Part shown: piece by piece, positions 24,047-30,948 of the stretch
Layout of the letters: each line of letters opens with the position of its first letter
Numbering within the stretch: position 1 is the stretch's first letter
Assembly: GCA_036835375.1 (NCBI GenBank)
Contig: DAITMB010000057.1
Span: forward strand, 1-30,948
DNA from: JANQTF01 sp036835375
GTDB lineage: Bacteria > Bacteroidota > Bacteroidia > J057
Length of the DNA stretch: 30,948 nucleotides
Reading direction: 5' to 3'
Made by a program: the position numbers and the translations under genes
Notes under the pieces: model-generated
Database searches by the model: none
Told to the model about the DNA's origin: nothing
The model's input: the letters and a program-made list of their open reading frames with translations, nothing else

Positions 24047-25819
24047 ATGCAAAAGAAAATTCTCGCAACGTTTTTATCGGTTGGTCTGATATGGATGGTG
24101 TCCTGTAGTGACGACTTCCTTGACCTTCCACCACTCGGCGCTTATTCTGCTAATGCCCTCGCTAACTTGAAAGGGGTAGAAGGAATGTTGATCGCCAGCT
24201 ACGCCGCCCTTGATGGTTCATGGTTCGAGAGCTGGGACAACAACAACTTCAACCAGAACGGAGGTGCTTCCAACTGGATTTGGGGTAGTGTGCGCTCAGA
24301 TGACTCCTACAAAGGAAGCGAACCTAATGATGGGGTGGACATCAATCCCATCGAGCGCTTCGAGGTTCAGCCAAGTAATCCCTACCTACTCAACAAATGG
24401 AATGGATCCTACGACGGCATCGGTAAAGCCAACGAAACCCTCCGGACACTTGCTTTGGCCGAAGACGTTTCTGAAAGCGATGCCGCACGAATCAGAGGAG
24501 AAGCCCGCTTCCTTCGCGGCCACTTCCACTTCGAGGCTAGAAAGAACTTCTTGAAAGCTCCGTACGTGGATGAAAACGTCGTTGACTTTGCTGCTGTGAC
24601 AAACGAAGCTGACATTTGGCCACAGATTGAAGCTGACTTCCAGTTTGCTTACGACAACCTTCCTGCGGTACAAGGAGCTGCTGGACGTGCTAACAAGTGG
24701 GCTGCTGCTGCCTATCTCGCCAAAACGTATGTGTACCAAGCCAAGTGGGCAGAAGCTAAGCCCATCTTGGATGAGATTCTCAGCCAAGGTGTCACATCAG
24801 CTGGTACTCCTTATGCCCTCACAGCGGAATACCACGACAACTTTGACGTAGTGTCCGAAGCCGGGAACCCAGAGTCGATCTTTGCCTACGAAGCAAGCAC
24901 TGCAGGAGACATCTCCAATGGTAACTACGAGAATACCCTCAACATGCCACACGGAAGTGCGGCAATCACAAGTTGCTGCGGATTCTACCAGCCTACGCAA
25001 AGCCTCGTAAACTCCTTCAAGACCGATGCGAATGGTCTGCCACTGTTGGATACCTTCAACGATGAAGACGTCAAGAATGACGAAGGACTTGCTTCTGCAG
25101 ATCCATTTGAGCCATATGACGGGACAGTTGACCCACGCCTCGACTGGACAGTAGGACGTAGAGGAATTCCTTACCTCGATTGGGGACTTCACCCAGGAAA
25201 CAACTGGATTCGCCAAACAGTCAACGGAGGACCATTCTCTCCTATCAAGAACGTGCCTAAAGTGGCTGACTTCGCAAACAATCGCGGTGGACTCTATGAC
25301 TGGGGCTTTACTCTGAGTGCGCTCAACGTGCACATCATCCGCTTTGCTGATGTGATTCTCTGGGCCGCAGAAACAGAAGCCGAGCTTGGTAACTTGGGAG
25401 CTGCTACTGAATTGGTCAACCGGATTCGTACGCGTGCTTCAAACCCTGACGGTTTCGTAAAGACTGCGGGTGGAGACCCTGCTGCCAATTATGTGATCAG
25501 CACCTACGCGAGCTTTGGAAGCGCAGCTGAGGCGATCAAAGCCATCCGTTTCGAGCGGAAACTAGAGTTTGGAATGGAAGGACAGCGTTTTTACGACCTC
25601 GTACGCTGGGACGATGCGACTGCAGCTGGAAGGACTCAACTACCCTTCAGCATCGCAGACCACATGAATGCCTACTTGCAGAAGGAGCAGGCGAAGCGCC
25701 AGCATTTGGCAGGTGCTACCTTTACCGCTCGCCACAAGTATGTGCCCGTTCCTGAGTTTGTGATCACACAGAGCACGGTCAATGGCGTGCAAAACATCCA
25801 GCAAACTCCTGGTTTCTAA
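24047..25819 (+). CDS. SusD/RagB-family nutrient-binding outer-membrane lipoprotein
   Basis: A 590-residue surface lipoprotein that caps the SusC barrel and captures the ligand. The lipobox is MVSC (Cys20), followed by SDDFLDLPP, the usual mature SusD start. Helical TPR-like segments carry the family patterns IGKANETLRTLA, ARIRGEARFLRGHFHFE and RANKWAAAAYLAKTYVY. Late signatures are IIRFADVILWAAETEAELGN, LVNRIRTRA, IRFERKLEFGMEGQRFYDLVRW and KYVPVPEFVI. The length is in the normal range. It starts 32 bp after susC and forms one unit with it. A strong hairpin follows the stop codon. Confidence 0.95.
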   Translation: MQKKILATFLSVGLIWMVSCSDDFLDLPPLGAYSANALANLKGVEGMLIASYAALDGSWFESWDNNNFNQNGGASNWIWGSVRSDDSYKGSEPNDGVDINPIERFEVQPSNPYLLNKWNGSYDGIGKANETLRTLALAEDVSESDAARIRGEARFLRGHFHFEARKNFLKAPYVDENVVDFAAVTNEADIWPQIEADFQFAYDNLPAVQGAAGRANKWAAAAYLAKTYVYQAKWAEAKPILDEILSQGVTSAGTPYALTAEYHDNFDVVSEAGNPESIFAYEASTAGDISNGNYENTLNMPHGSAAITSCCGFYQPTQSLVNSFKTDANGLPLLDTFNDEDVKNDEGLASADPFEPYDGTVDPRLDWTVGRRGIPYLDWGLHPGNNWIRQTVNGGPFSPIKNVPKVADFANNRGGLYDWGFTLSALNVHIIRFADVILWAAETEAELGNLGAATELVNRIRTRASNPDGFVKTAGGDPAANYVISTYASFGSAAEAIKAIRFERKLEFGMEGQRFYDLVRWDDATAAGRTQLPFSIADHMNAYLQKEQAKRQHLAGATFTARHKYVPVPEFVITQSTVNGVQNIQQTPGF

Positions 25820-25842
25820 CCCTGACCAACATCTTGTACAGA

Positions 25843-25889
25843 AAGAGACCACCGAAGCATTTCCTTACGGTGGTCTCTTCATTTTCAAC
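25843..25889 (+). terminator. 12-bp perfect hairpin between susD and the ASPIC gene (terminator or attenuator)
   Basis: AAGAGACCACCG (25843-25854) pairs perfectly with CGGTGGTCTCTT (25868-25879) around a 13-nt loop, followed by CATTTTC. It sits 23 bp after the susD stop and ends 20 bp before the next gene's ATG. The broken T tract suggests partial termination, which would lower expression of the third gene relative to susCD. It could also protect the susCD mRNA 3' end. Confidence 0.65.
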
Positions 25890-25899
25890 CTTTTCCTTC

Positions 25900-28800
25900 A
25901 TGCGTTTCACTACCCCTCGCTCCGGACTCCGCCCCTTATCTTGGCTTGTTTTGGTGCTCTTGATTGGCTGTGAGCCTACAGCTCCCACACTTTTTCGCTT
26001 GGTTGACCCCTCCCATTCAGGAATTCATTTTATAAACGAAATTGTTGAGGACGAAAATAACAACATCGTAAAACTTGAATACCTCTACAATGGAGGAGGA
26101 ATCGGGGTAGCTGATTTTAACCAAGACGGGCTGCCAGATCTTTTTTTTACCTCCAACATGGGAAGCAATCGCCTTTATCTCAATCAGGGCGATCTTCATT
26201 TTCACGACGTGACCGAGGTAGCTGGGATCGGCGGGGAAGATCGTTGGAAGTCGGGCGTTGCGATCGTCGATATCAACGATGACGGTTGGCCTGATATCTA
26301 TGTGTGTGCCACGATCAAGGCCCGCGATGAGGATCGGCGTAATCTCTTGTTTGTGCACCAGGGACTCGATGAGGATGGCAATCCACGATTTGAAGAGCAG
26401 GCTGCCAAGTATGGGATTGACGATGACGGCTTCACTGCCAACGCAGTATTTTTTGATTATGATCGCGACGGCGATCTGGACCTTTACCTACTCACTAACC
26501 GAAAGCAGTATGGTGTACCTGTGGTGTATCGCCCCAAAATCGACGATGGGTCTGCCATCAACAACGATAAGCTTCTCCGGAACAATGGCAATGGGACATT
26601 TACCGACGTCACCCTCGAAGCCGGGATTGTCCATGAGGGCTATGGTTTGGGTATAGCAGTGTTTGATGTAAACCAAGACGGTTGGCCAGATCTTTACATT
26701 GGTAATGACTATCTCACCAACGATGTCTTATACATCAATCGGGAAGGCAAATTTGTCAACGAAATCGACAGCATGATTTGGCATCAGTCTAAGTTTTCGA
26801 TGGGCAACGACATTGCCGATATCAATAATGACGGTTATCTCGATATCATTACGCTGGATATGCTTCCCGAGCGAAACCTGCGCAAAAAGACTATTTCCGG
26901 CGACGCAGGCTACATCAACTACATCAATGACAAGCGCTTCGGGTACGCACACCAGTACACCCGCAACATGTTGCAACTCAACAATGGCGATGGCACCTTC
27001 AGTGAAATTGGCCAGTTGGCTGGGGTGCAGGAGACCGAGTGGAGTTGGTCGCCCCTCTTCGCTGACCTCGACAATGACGGGTTTCTAGACCTCCTTGTGA
27101 CCAACGGTTTCCCGAAAGACATCACCGATCGCGACTTTGTGAACTATCGTACCGAAGTGGGATCTTTTGCAACAGTAGCCTATTTGATCGATGAAATCCC
27201 CTCTGTAAAAGTCTCCAACTATGTGTATCGAAACAATGGTGACCTCACGTTTACCGATGTGACCAGCGAGTGGGGCTTCGATATGCCCTCCTTTTCTAAT
27301 GGAGCCGTGTATGTGGACCTCGACAATGATGGAGACCTTGATTATGTGGTGAATAATATTGACCACGAAGCATTTGTATTTGAAAATCAACTCTACTCTA
27401 CTTCGGACACGGCCTCTGCCCCGCACTATTTGCGGGTGAAGCTTGCGGGGCCTGCGGGCAATCCACAAGCAGTTGGATCCAAGATAAAGGTGTGGTATGG
27501 CGATGGCCAGACTCAGATACGGGAGGCTAGTCCCTATCGAGGATATATTTCCAGTGTAGAAGAGACCCTTCACTTTGGGCTGGGAAAGGTGGAGGAAGTG
27601 GACAGCTTAGAAGTGATCTGGCCTGACGGGCAGCAGACCCTTCGATACCAAATAGCTGCCGGGCAAGTGCTCCAGCTCTCTCACCGAACCGATGCTACTG
27701 CACCCAGTCCCAAACCAGAGCCTTTGCAGCCCATGTTGTTGGAGGAGATCACCGCGCGCCTTGGGCTCGATTTTGTTCAGCCCCCTTATGACATCGTTGA
27801 CTACAATTATCAGCGGACCCTGCCTCACAAATTTTCTCAAAACAATCCCGCCATTGCAGTCGGCGACGTGAATGGAGATGGCTTGGAAGATTTTTGTATC
27901 GGCAGCCACGCCAACGAATCACCAACACTTTTCCTTCAGCGATTTGACGGGCGATTTGATCAGCGAAAGATCACGCTCCCAGGTGACGTAGCCCAGTCAT
28001 TTTCAGGGGTGCTGCTTCTGGATGTTGATGGGGACGGCGACCTTGACCTGTACCTTGTGGCCGGCGGATATCACTACCCAGCGGGCAGCGAACATTATCA
28101 GGATCGGCTTTTGCGAAATGATGGACGCGGAAATTTCCGCCTCGAGTCCGATGCTTTGCCGCCAATTCGCAGCAGTGGCTCTTGTGTGCGTGCGATTGAT
28201 ATGGACCAGGACGGCGATCTCGACCTCTTCATTGGCGGAAGAGTCACCCCGAAATCCTATCCGCTGCCAGCGGCCAGCTTTTTACTGGAAAATCAAGGAG
28301 GAAAATTCGTGGATGTTACGGCAGCTTGGTGTCCAAGCCTATCCGAATTGGGCATGGTGACCGATGCGATATGGACCGACTATGACCTCGACGGGAAACC
28401 TGACCTGCTCGTGGTAGGAGATTTCATGGCGGTCCAAGTGTTTCGAAACACGGGTTCCCGCCTTGTGGCGCAGGCTTCCACAGGTTTGGAGCGGTACAGC
28501 GGCTGGTGGAATAGCATTGTCGGAGCCGATTTTGATAACGACGGCGACATTGACTATGTGGTAGGGAACCTGGGAATGAATCACCGCTATCACATTGGGC
28601 TGGAACATCCCTTGACAGTCTTCGCTGGGGATTTTGACGGAAACCAAGACATTGATCCGATTTTAGCCTGCTATGCACTGATGGAAAACGACAGCCTTGC
28701 GTTGTGTCCGGTTCATTTTTGGGACGATCTTTCCAAACAAAGCCCCATTTTTCGCAAGCGATTTTCCAGTTTCCGGCAGTTTGGGTTCGCGACAATGGAC

Positions 28801-29436
28801 TCGGTCCTCACGGAGGAAGAGCGTGCAAATGCGCTCGTGCTCAAAGCGAATTTCATGCAAAGTGCCTATTTACAAAATCTGGGAGATGGCACCTTTCGCG
28901 TCATTCCTTTGCCCATGATGGCCCAGGTAGCACCGATCAAGGGCATCGTACCATACGATGTGAATGGAGATGGTCACCTCGATGTGCTGTTGGTGGGAAA
29001 TGAATATGGGAATGAAGTGTTCGCGGGGCAGCATGATGCACTTCAAGGTTTGGTGTTGCTGGGAGACGGCATGGGGGGATTTACACCAGTGCCATTGGCT
29101 CAAGCTGGGTTTCGGGTGCCTGGCGATGCAAAGGGCTTGGTGAGACTGGCGATGCCGACCCGCGATGTGTTTCTCGCTACACAGAACAAAGGAAAGCTCC
29201 TCGCTTTTTCACCTAAAGAATCTCCTGTAGGCACGCGACTGCCCATCGAACCAAACATTGTAGCCGCTACGCTGCAAGTAGCACCAGGCCGTAATCGGCG
29301 TGTTGAGTTCTATCATGGTGCTGGTTACCTCTCTCAGTCGAGCCGCAGCCTTTTTGTGCCGAATGACGTGACCGAAGTCACTCTCCACGCCAGCGATGGC
29401 ACAAGTCGCAAGCTTAACATTGCTCCGATACAGTGA
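25900..29436 (+). CDS. Large FG-GAP/VCBS-repeat lipoprotein with UnbV/ASPIC domain
   Basis: A 1178-residue lipoprotein with lipobox LLIGC (Cys24). I count 14 calcium-loop repeats of the DxDxDGxxD type. Seven come before the central domain (DFNQDGLPD, DINDDGWPD, DYDRDGDLD, DVNQDGWPD, DINNDGYLD, DLDNDGFLD, DLDNDGDLD). Seven come after it (DVNGDGLED, DVDGDGDLD, DMDQDGDLD, DYDLDGKPD, DFDNDGDID, DFDGNQDID, DVNGDGHLD). Between them, at about 508-585, is an ASPIC/UnbV domain (VGSKIKVWYGDG; EETLHFGLGKVEEVDSLEVIWPDG). This suggests two integrin-like propellers around an ASPIC domain. It is the third gene after susCD, a pairing seen repeatedly in Bacteroidota, and may bind or process the SusCD ligand. 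I use ATG 25900; a TTG at 25834 would read through the hairpin. Confidence 0.9.
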   Translation: MRFTTPRSGLRPLSWLVLVLLIGCEPTAPTLFRLVDPSHSGIHFINEIVEDENNNIVKLEYLYNGGGIGVADFNQDGLPDLFFTSNMGSNRLYLNQGDLHFHDVTEVAGIGGEDRWKSGVAIVDINDDGWPDIYVCATIKARDEDRRNLLFVHQGLDEDGNPRFEEQAAKYGIDDDGFTANAVFFDYDRDGDLDLYLLTNRKQYGVPVVYRPKIDDGSAINNDKLLRNNGNGTFTDVTLEAGIVHEGYGLGIAVFDVNQDGWPDLYIGNDYLTNDVLYINREGKFVNEIDSMIWHQSKFSMGNDIADINNDGYLDIITLDMLPERNLRKKTISGDAGYINYINDKRFGYAHQYTRNMLQLNNGDGTFSEIGQLAGVQETEWSWSPLFADLDNDGFLDLLVTNGFPKDITDRDFVNYRTEVGSFATVAYLIDEIPSVKVSNYVYRNNGDLTFTDVTSEWGFDMPSFSNGAVYVDLDNDGDLDYVVNNIDHEAFVFENQLYSTSDTASAPHYLRVKLAGPAGNPQAVGSKIKVWYGDGQTQIREASPYRGYISSVEETLHFGLGKVEEVDSLEVIWPDGQQTLRYQIAAGQVLQLSHRTDATAPSPKPEPLQPMLLEEITARLGLDFVQPPYDIVDYNYQRTLPHKFSQNNPAIAVGDVNGDGLEDFCIGSHANESPTLFLQRFDGRFDQRKITLPGDVAQSFSGVLLLDVDGDGDLDLYLVAGGYHYPAGSEHYQDRLLRNDGRGNFRLESDALPPIRSSGSCVRAIDMDQDGDLDLFIGGRVTPKSYPLPAASFLLENQGGKFVDVTAAWCPSLSELGMVTDAIWTDYDLDGKPDLLVVGDFMAVQVFRNTGSRLVAQASTGLERYSGWWNSIVGADFDNDGDIDYVVGNLGMNHRYHIGLEHPLTVFAGDFDGNQDIDPILACYALMENDSLALCPVHFWDDLSKQSPIFRKRFSSFRQFGFATMDSVLTEEERANALVLKANFMQSAYLQNLGDGTFRVIPLPMMAQVAPIKGIVPYDVNGDGHLDVLLVGNEYGNEVFAGQHDALQGLVLLGDGMGGFTPVPLAQAGFRVPGDAKGLVRLAMPTRDVFLATQNKGKLLAFSPKESPVGTRLPIEPNIVAATLQVAPGRNRRVEFYHGAGYLSQSSRSLFVPNDVTEVTLHASDGTSRKLNIAPIQ

Positions 29437-29527
29437 ATGGTAGGTTCACATGAGGCCGAGCCATTTCCTGAATATCATGTGAGAAATTTTCAGCAGGCGT
29501 TTCATCTAAAAATGCTTCATAAAAATG

Positions 29528-29559
29528 AAAACCCTCCCTTGTCATCATGGGAGGGTTTT
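29528..29559. terminator. Bidirectional rho-independent terminator
   Basis: AAAACCCTCCC (29528-29538) and GGGAGGGTTTT (29549-29559) form a perfect 11-bp stem with a 10-nt loop. T residues lie on both outer sides, TTTT on the plus strand and TTTT then CATTTTT on the minus strand. It sits between the convergent ASPIC and GH5 genes and can end both transcripts. Confidence 0.85.
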
Positions 29560-29632
29560 GCGTTTGATCACCCACTGCGAGCTACTAGAATGGCGAAGTA
29601 GTCAGGTGAGATATGTGCTCATTACAATCAAT

Positions 29633-30948
29633 TTATTGTTTTAGTACCAATCTTCGTCCAACTGAAGCGCCCTGCTGTGAAAGATCAACAAAGTACACGC
29701 CAGCGGGCCATTCGGCTGTAGAGAGTACTATGCTACCGATTAGCGGAAAATGAAGTATTTCTTGCCCTAAAAAGTTCAGGACACGGCAGTCGATAGTGCC
29801 AGGCAATTCGCAGAGGAGGCTGAGGTGTTCGGAAAAAGGATTCGGAAATGCTTTGATCTTGGCAGGAAACTGGCGTGCTGCGAGAGAGCTTGTGACGGCA
29901 GAGCTGTCTTTGATCACGGCAGTATCCTGGTCGGTAAGGACAATCTGGTCAAACCAGATCGTAGCGCCCGCAAGTGATTGGTGCTCAGCAACGATTTCGA
30001 GCCTGTCCACGTCTGCCCAGTCAAATTTTCCTTCGGGCTGGTGCCAGGTATTGTTGTCCCAGGCGCCGTGCTCCACGAAACTGCTCAAGGGGAGGTGCAA
30101 ATGATGCCAACGACGATCCCAGCTCAGGTCTGTAGGAGCGATGGTGTGGCGCATACGCCATGGATGATCGTTGGGGTCAGTGGTTTTGGTGTCGATGAAC
30201 CGAATGTCGAACGTCGTGCCCGGGAGGTCTCCTCGAACCATCAGATCCAGCGCGTAGCCTTCGCTTACCAGGAAGCTGAGATCACGGTTCGGAATAAAGT
30301 CTAGTCCAATGTACTCGTATTGACTCGCATTCTCCCACTTGATACAATATTCACCATCGTTGGGTTGTTCGTCGGAATAATAATCCAATCTCCCGCTACC
30401 ATAGCTGGATTCATGCACGCCTGCACCCAAAAAGTCACTGTAGAGGACGCGTCCCACCTGATCCGGGGATTTCACATAGGGGCTTTGAGGAGGCACTTGC
30501 AGCCCAAGCGCTGCGACCAACGCCGTGTTGAGATCGTGATCAAATAAGTCGTTTCCCCCCTGCTTGTACAGCCCAAAACCACCGTGGTAATCCCACATGG
30601 TCCAAGCAATGTCATGATGATCCATGTAGGAGCGCACAGCGTCGTACCAGGCTACCCGGTCGGGATCCTGACTATTGGGAATATACACGCCGAATTCGCC
30701 GCAAAAAATGGGCACATTCCTCGTCTGCTGAAACTGCAAGGCGATATCAAGTAGTTCTTGCACCTTTTGAACCGTGCCATCTACTTCATAATTCAATAGG
30801 GCATTACCGATCCAGCTACCTGCCAAGGAAGGTGGAACAGGTGGCATGGTGCTGGTCTGATACGGAAAGGGCACATTTGCCAGTGGTACCATCGAAGGCG
30901 CTACCCAGCTCGCTCCCTGATGGGTGAACACAAATGGCTCATAAAAAT
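29633..30948 (-). CDS. GH5-family glycoside hydrolase with binding module and T9SS sorting domain (5' truncated)
   Basis: The C-terminal 438 residues of a secreted glycoside hydrolase; the open frame runs off the right edge, so the N-terminus and the acid/base Glu are missing. The catalytic part matches GH5: YEPFVFTHQGASW at the edge, then VPIFCGEFGVY, which carries the nucleophile Glu, then IAWTMWDYHGGFGLY. A module of about 150 residues follows (GEYCIKWENASQYEYIGLDF ... GATIWFDQIVLTD) and looks like a beta-sandwich carbohydrate-binding domain. The last 75 residues are a type-A T9SS C-terminal domain (FPNPFSEHLSL ... GVYFVDLSQQG ... RRLVLKQ), so the enzyme is exported by the type IX system to the surface or medium. 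Likely beta-glucanase or cellulase activity; the exact substrate is inference. A GTG at 30931 is not the true start. Confidence 0.88.
   Translation of the reverse strand, partial: FYEPFVFTHQGASWVAPSMVPLANVPFPYQTSTMPPVPPSLAGSWIGNALLNYEVDGTVQKVQELLDIALQFQQTRNVPIFCGEFGVYIPNSQDPDRVAWYDAVRSYMDHHDIAWTMWDYHGGFGLYKQGGNDLFDHDLNTALVAALGLQVPPQSPYVKSPDQVGRVLYSDFLGAGVHESSYGSGRLDYYSDEQPNDGEYCIKWENASQYEYIGLDFIPNRDLSFLVSEGYALDLMVRGDLPGTTFDIRFIDTKTTDPNDHPWRMRHTIAPTDLSWDRRWHHLHLPLSSFVEHGAWDNNTWHQPEGKFDWADVDRLEIVAEHQSLAGATIWFDQIVLTDQDTAVIKDSSAVTSSLAARQFPAKIKAFPNPFSEHLSLLCELPGTIDCRVLNFLGQEILHFPLIGSIVLSTAEWPAGVYFVDLSQQGASVGRRLVLKQ

Overview
The window looks like a chromosomal segment of a Bacteroidota (Bacteroidetes) bacterium, most plausibly a marine or free-living member of the Saprospiria/Lewinella type; the exact taxon is inference. 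The evidence is a SusC/SusD outer-membrane pair, a very large FG-GAP/ASPIC lipoprotein, a glycoside hydrolase ending in a type IX secretion (T9SS) C-terminal domain, a 6-bladed beta-propeller lipoprotein, Bacteroidota-style -7 boxes (TAnnTTTG) and little use of Shine-Dalgarno sites. No rRNA, tRNA, CRISPR array or transposase was seen.

Layout. (1) 22-9852, plus strand: a beta-propeller lipoprotein, then a tightly overlapping four-gene export operon in the order RND permease, membrane-fusion lipoprotein, second RND permease, TolC-type outer-membrane protein. (2) 9863-11634, minus strand: rlmN (23S rRNA/tRNA methyltransferase) followed by an antitoxin/ParE-RelE toxin pair. The pair is bracketed by a 51-bp direct repeat of the rlmN 3' end that starts at the rlmN catalytic cysteine codon. 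(3) 11819-13780, minus: a membrane-anchored GH3 glycosidase; upstream, a 45-residue small ORF with its own terminator. (4) 14403-19173, minus: a fatty-acid beta-oxidation operon (marR, fadN-like dehydrogenase/hydratase, thiolase). A four-helix-bundle (23S intervening-sequence, IVP/Avd-like) gene fills the whole fadN-thiolase gap and is bordered by complementary GA-rich/CT-rich arms. (5) 19450-20313, plus: a pirin. (6) 20817-29436, plus: SusC, SusD and a 1178-residue FG-GAP/ASPIC lipoprotein, with a perfect 12-bp hairpin between susD and the lipoprotein gene. (7) 29633-30948, minus: the 3' part of a GH5 cellulase-type enzyme with a carbohydrate-binding-like module and T9SS signal, cut by the window edge.

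How the genes fit together. The export operon probably forms an envelope-spanning pump with two different permeases. marR-fadN-thiolase is a self-regulated fatty-acid degradation unit. SusC/SusD/ASPIC, GH3 and GH5 suggest a polysaccharide- or glycan-scavenging life, although the glycosidases are not in one operon with SusCD.

The most unusual structures are two small accessory modules placed at operon joints without disrupting the neighbours. One is the toxin-antitoxin pair behind a duplicated rlmN tail. The other is the four-helix-bundle gene, which sits in the loop of a potential long-range RNA stem inside the beta-oxidation mRNA, an arrangement that recalls rRNA intervening sequences.
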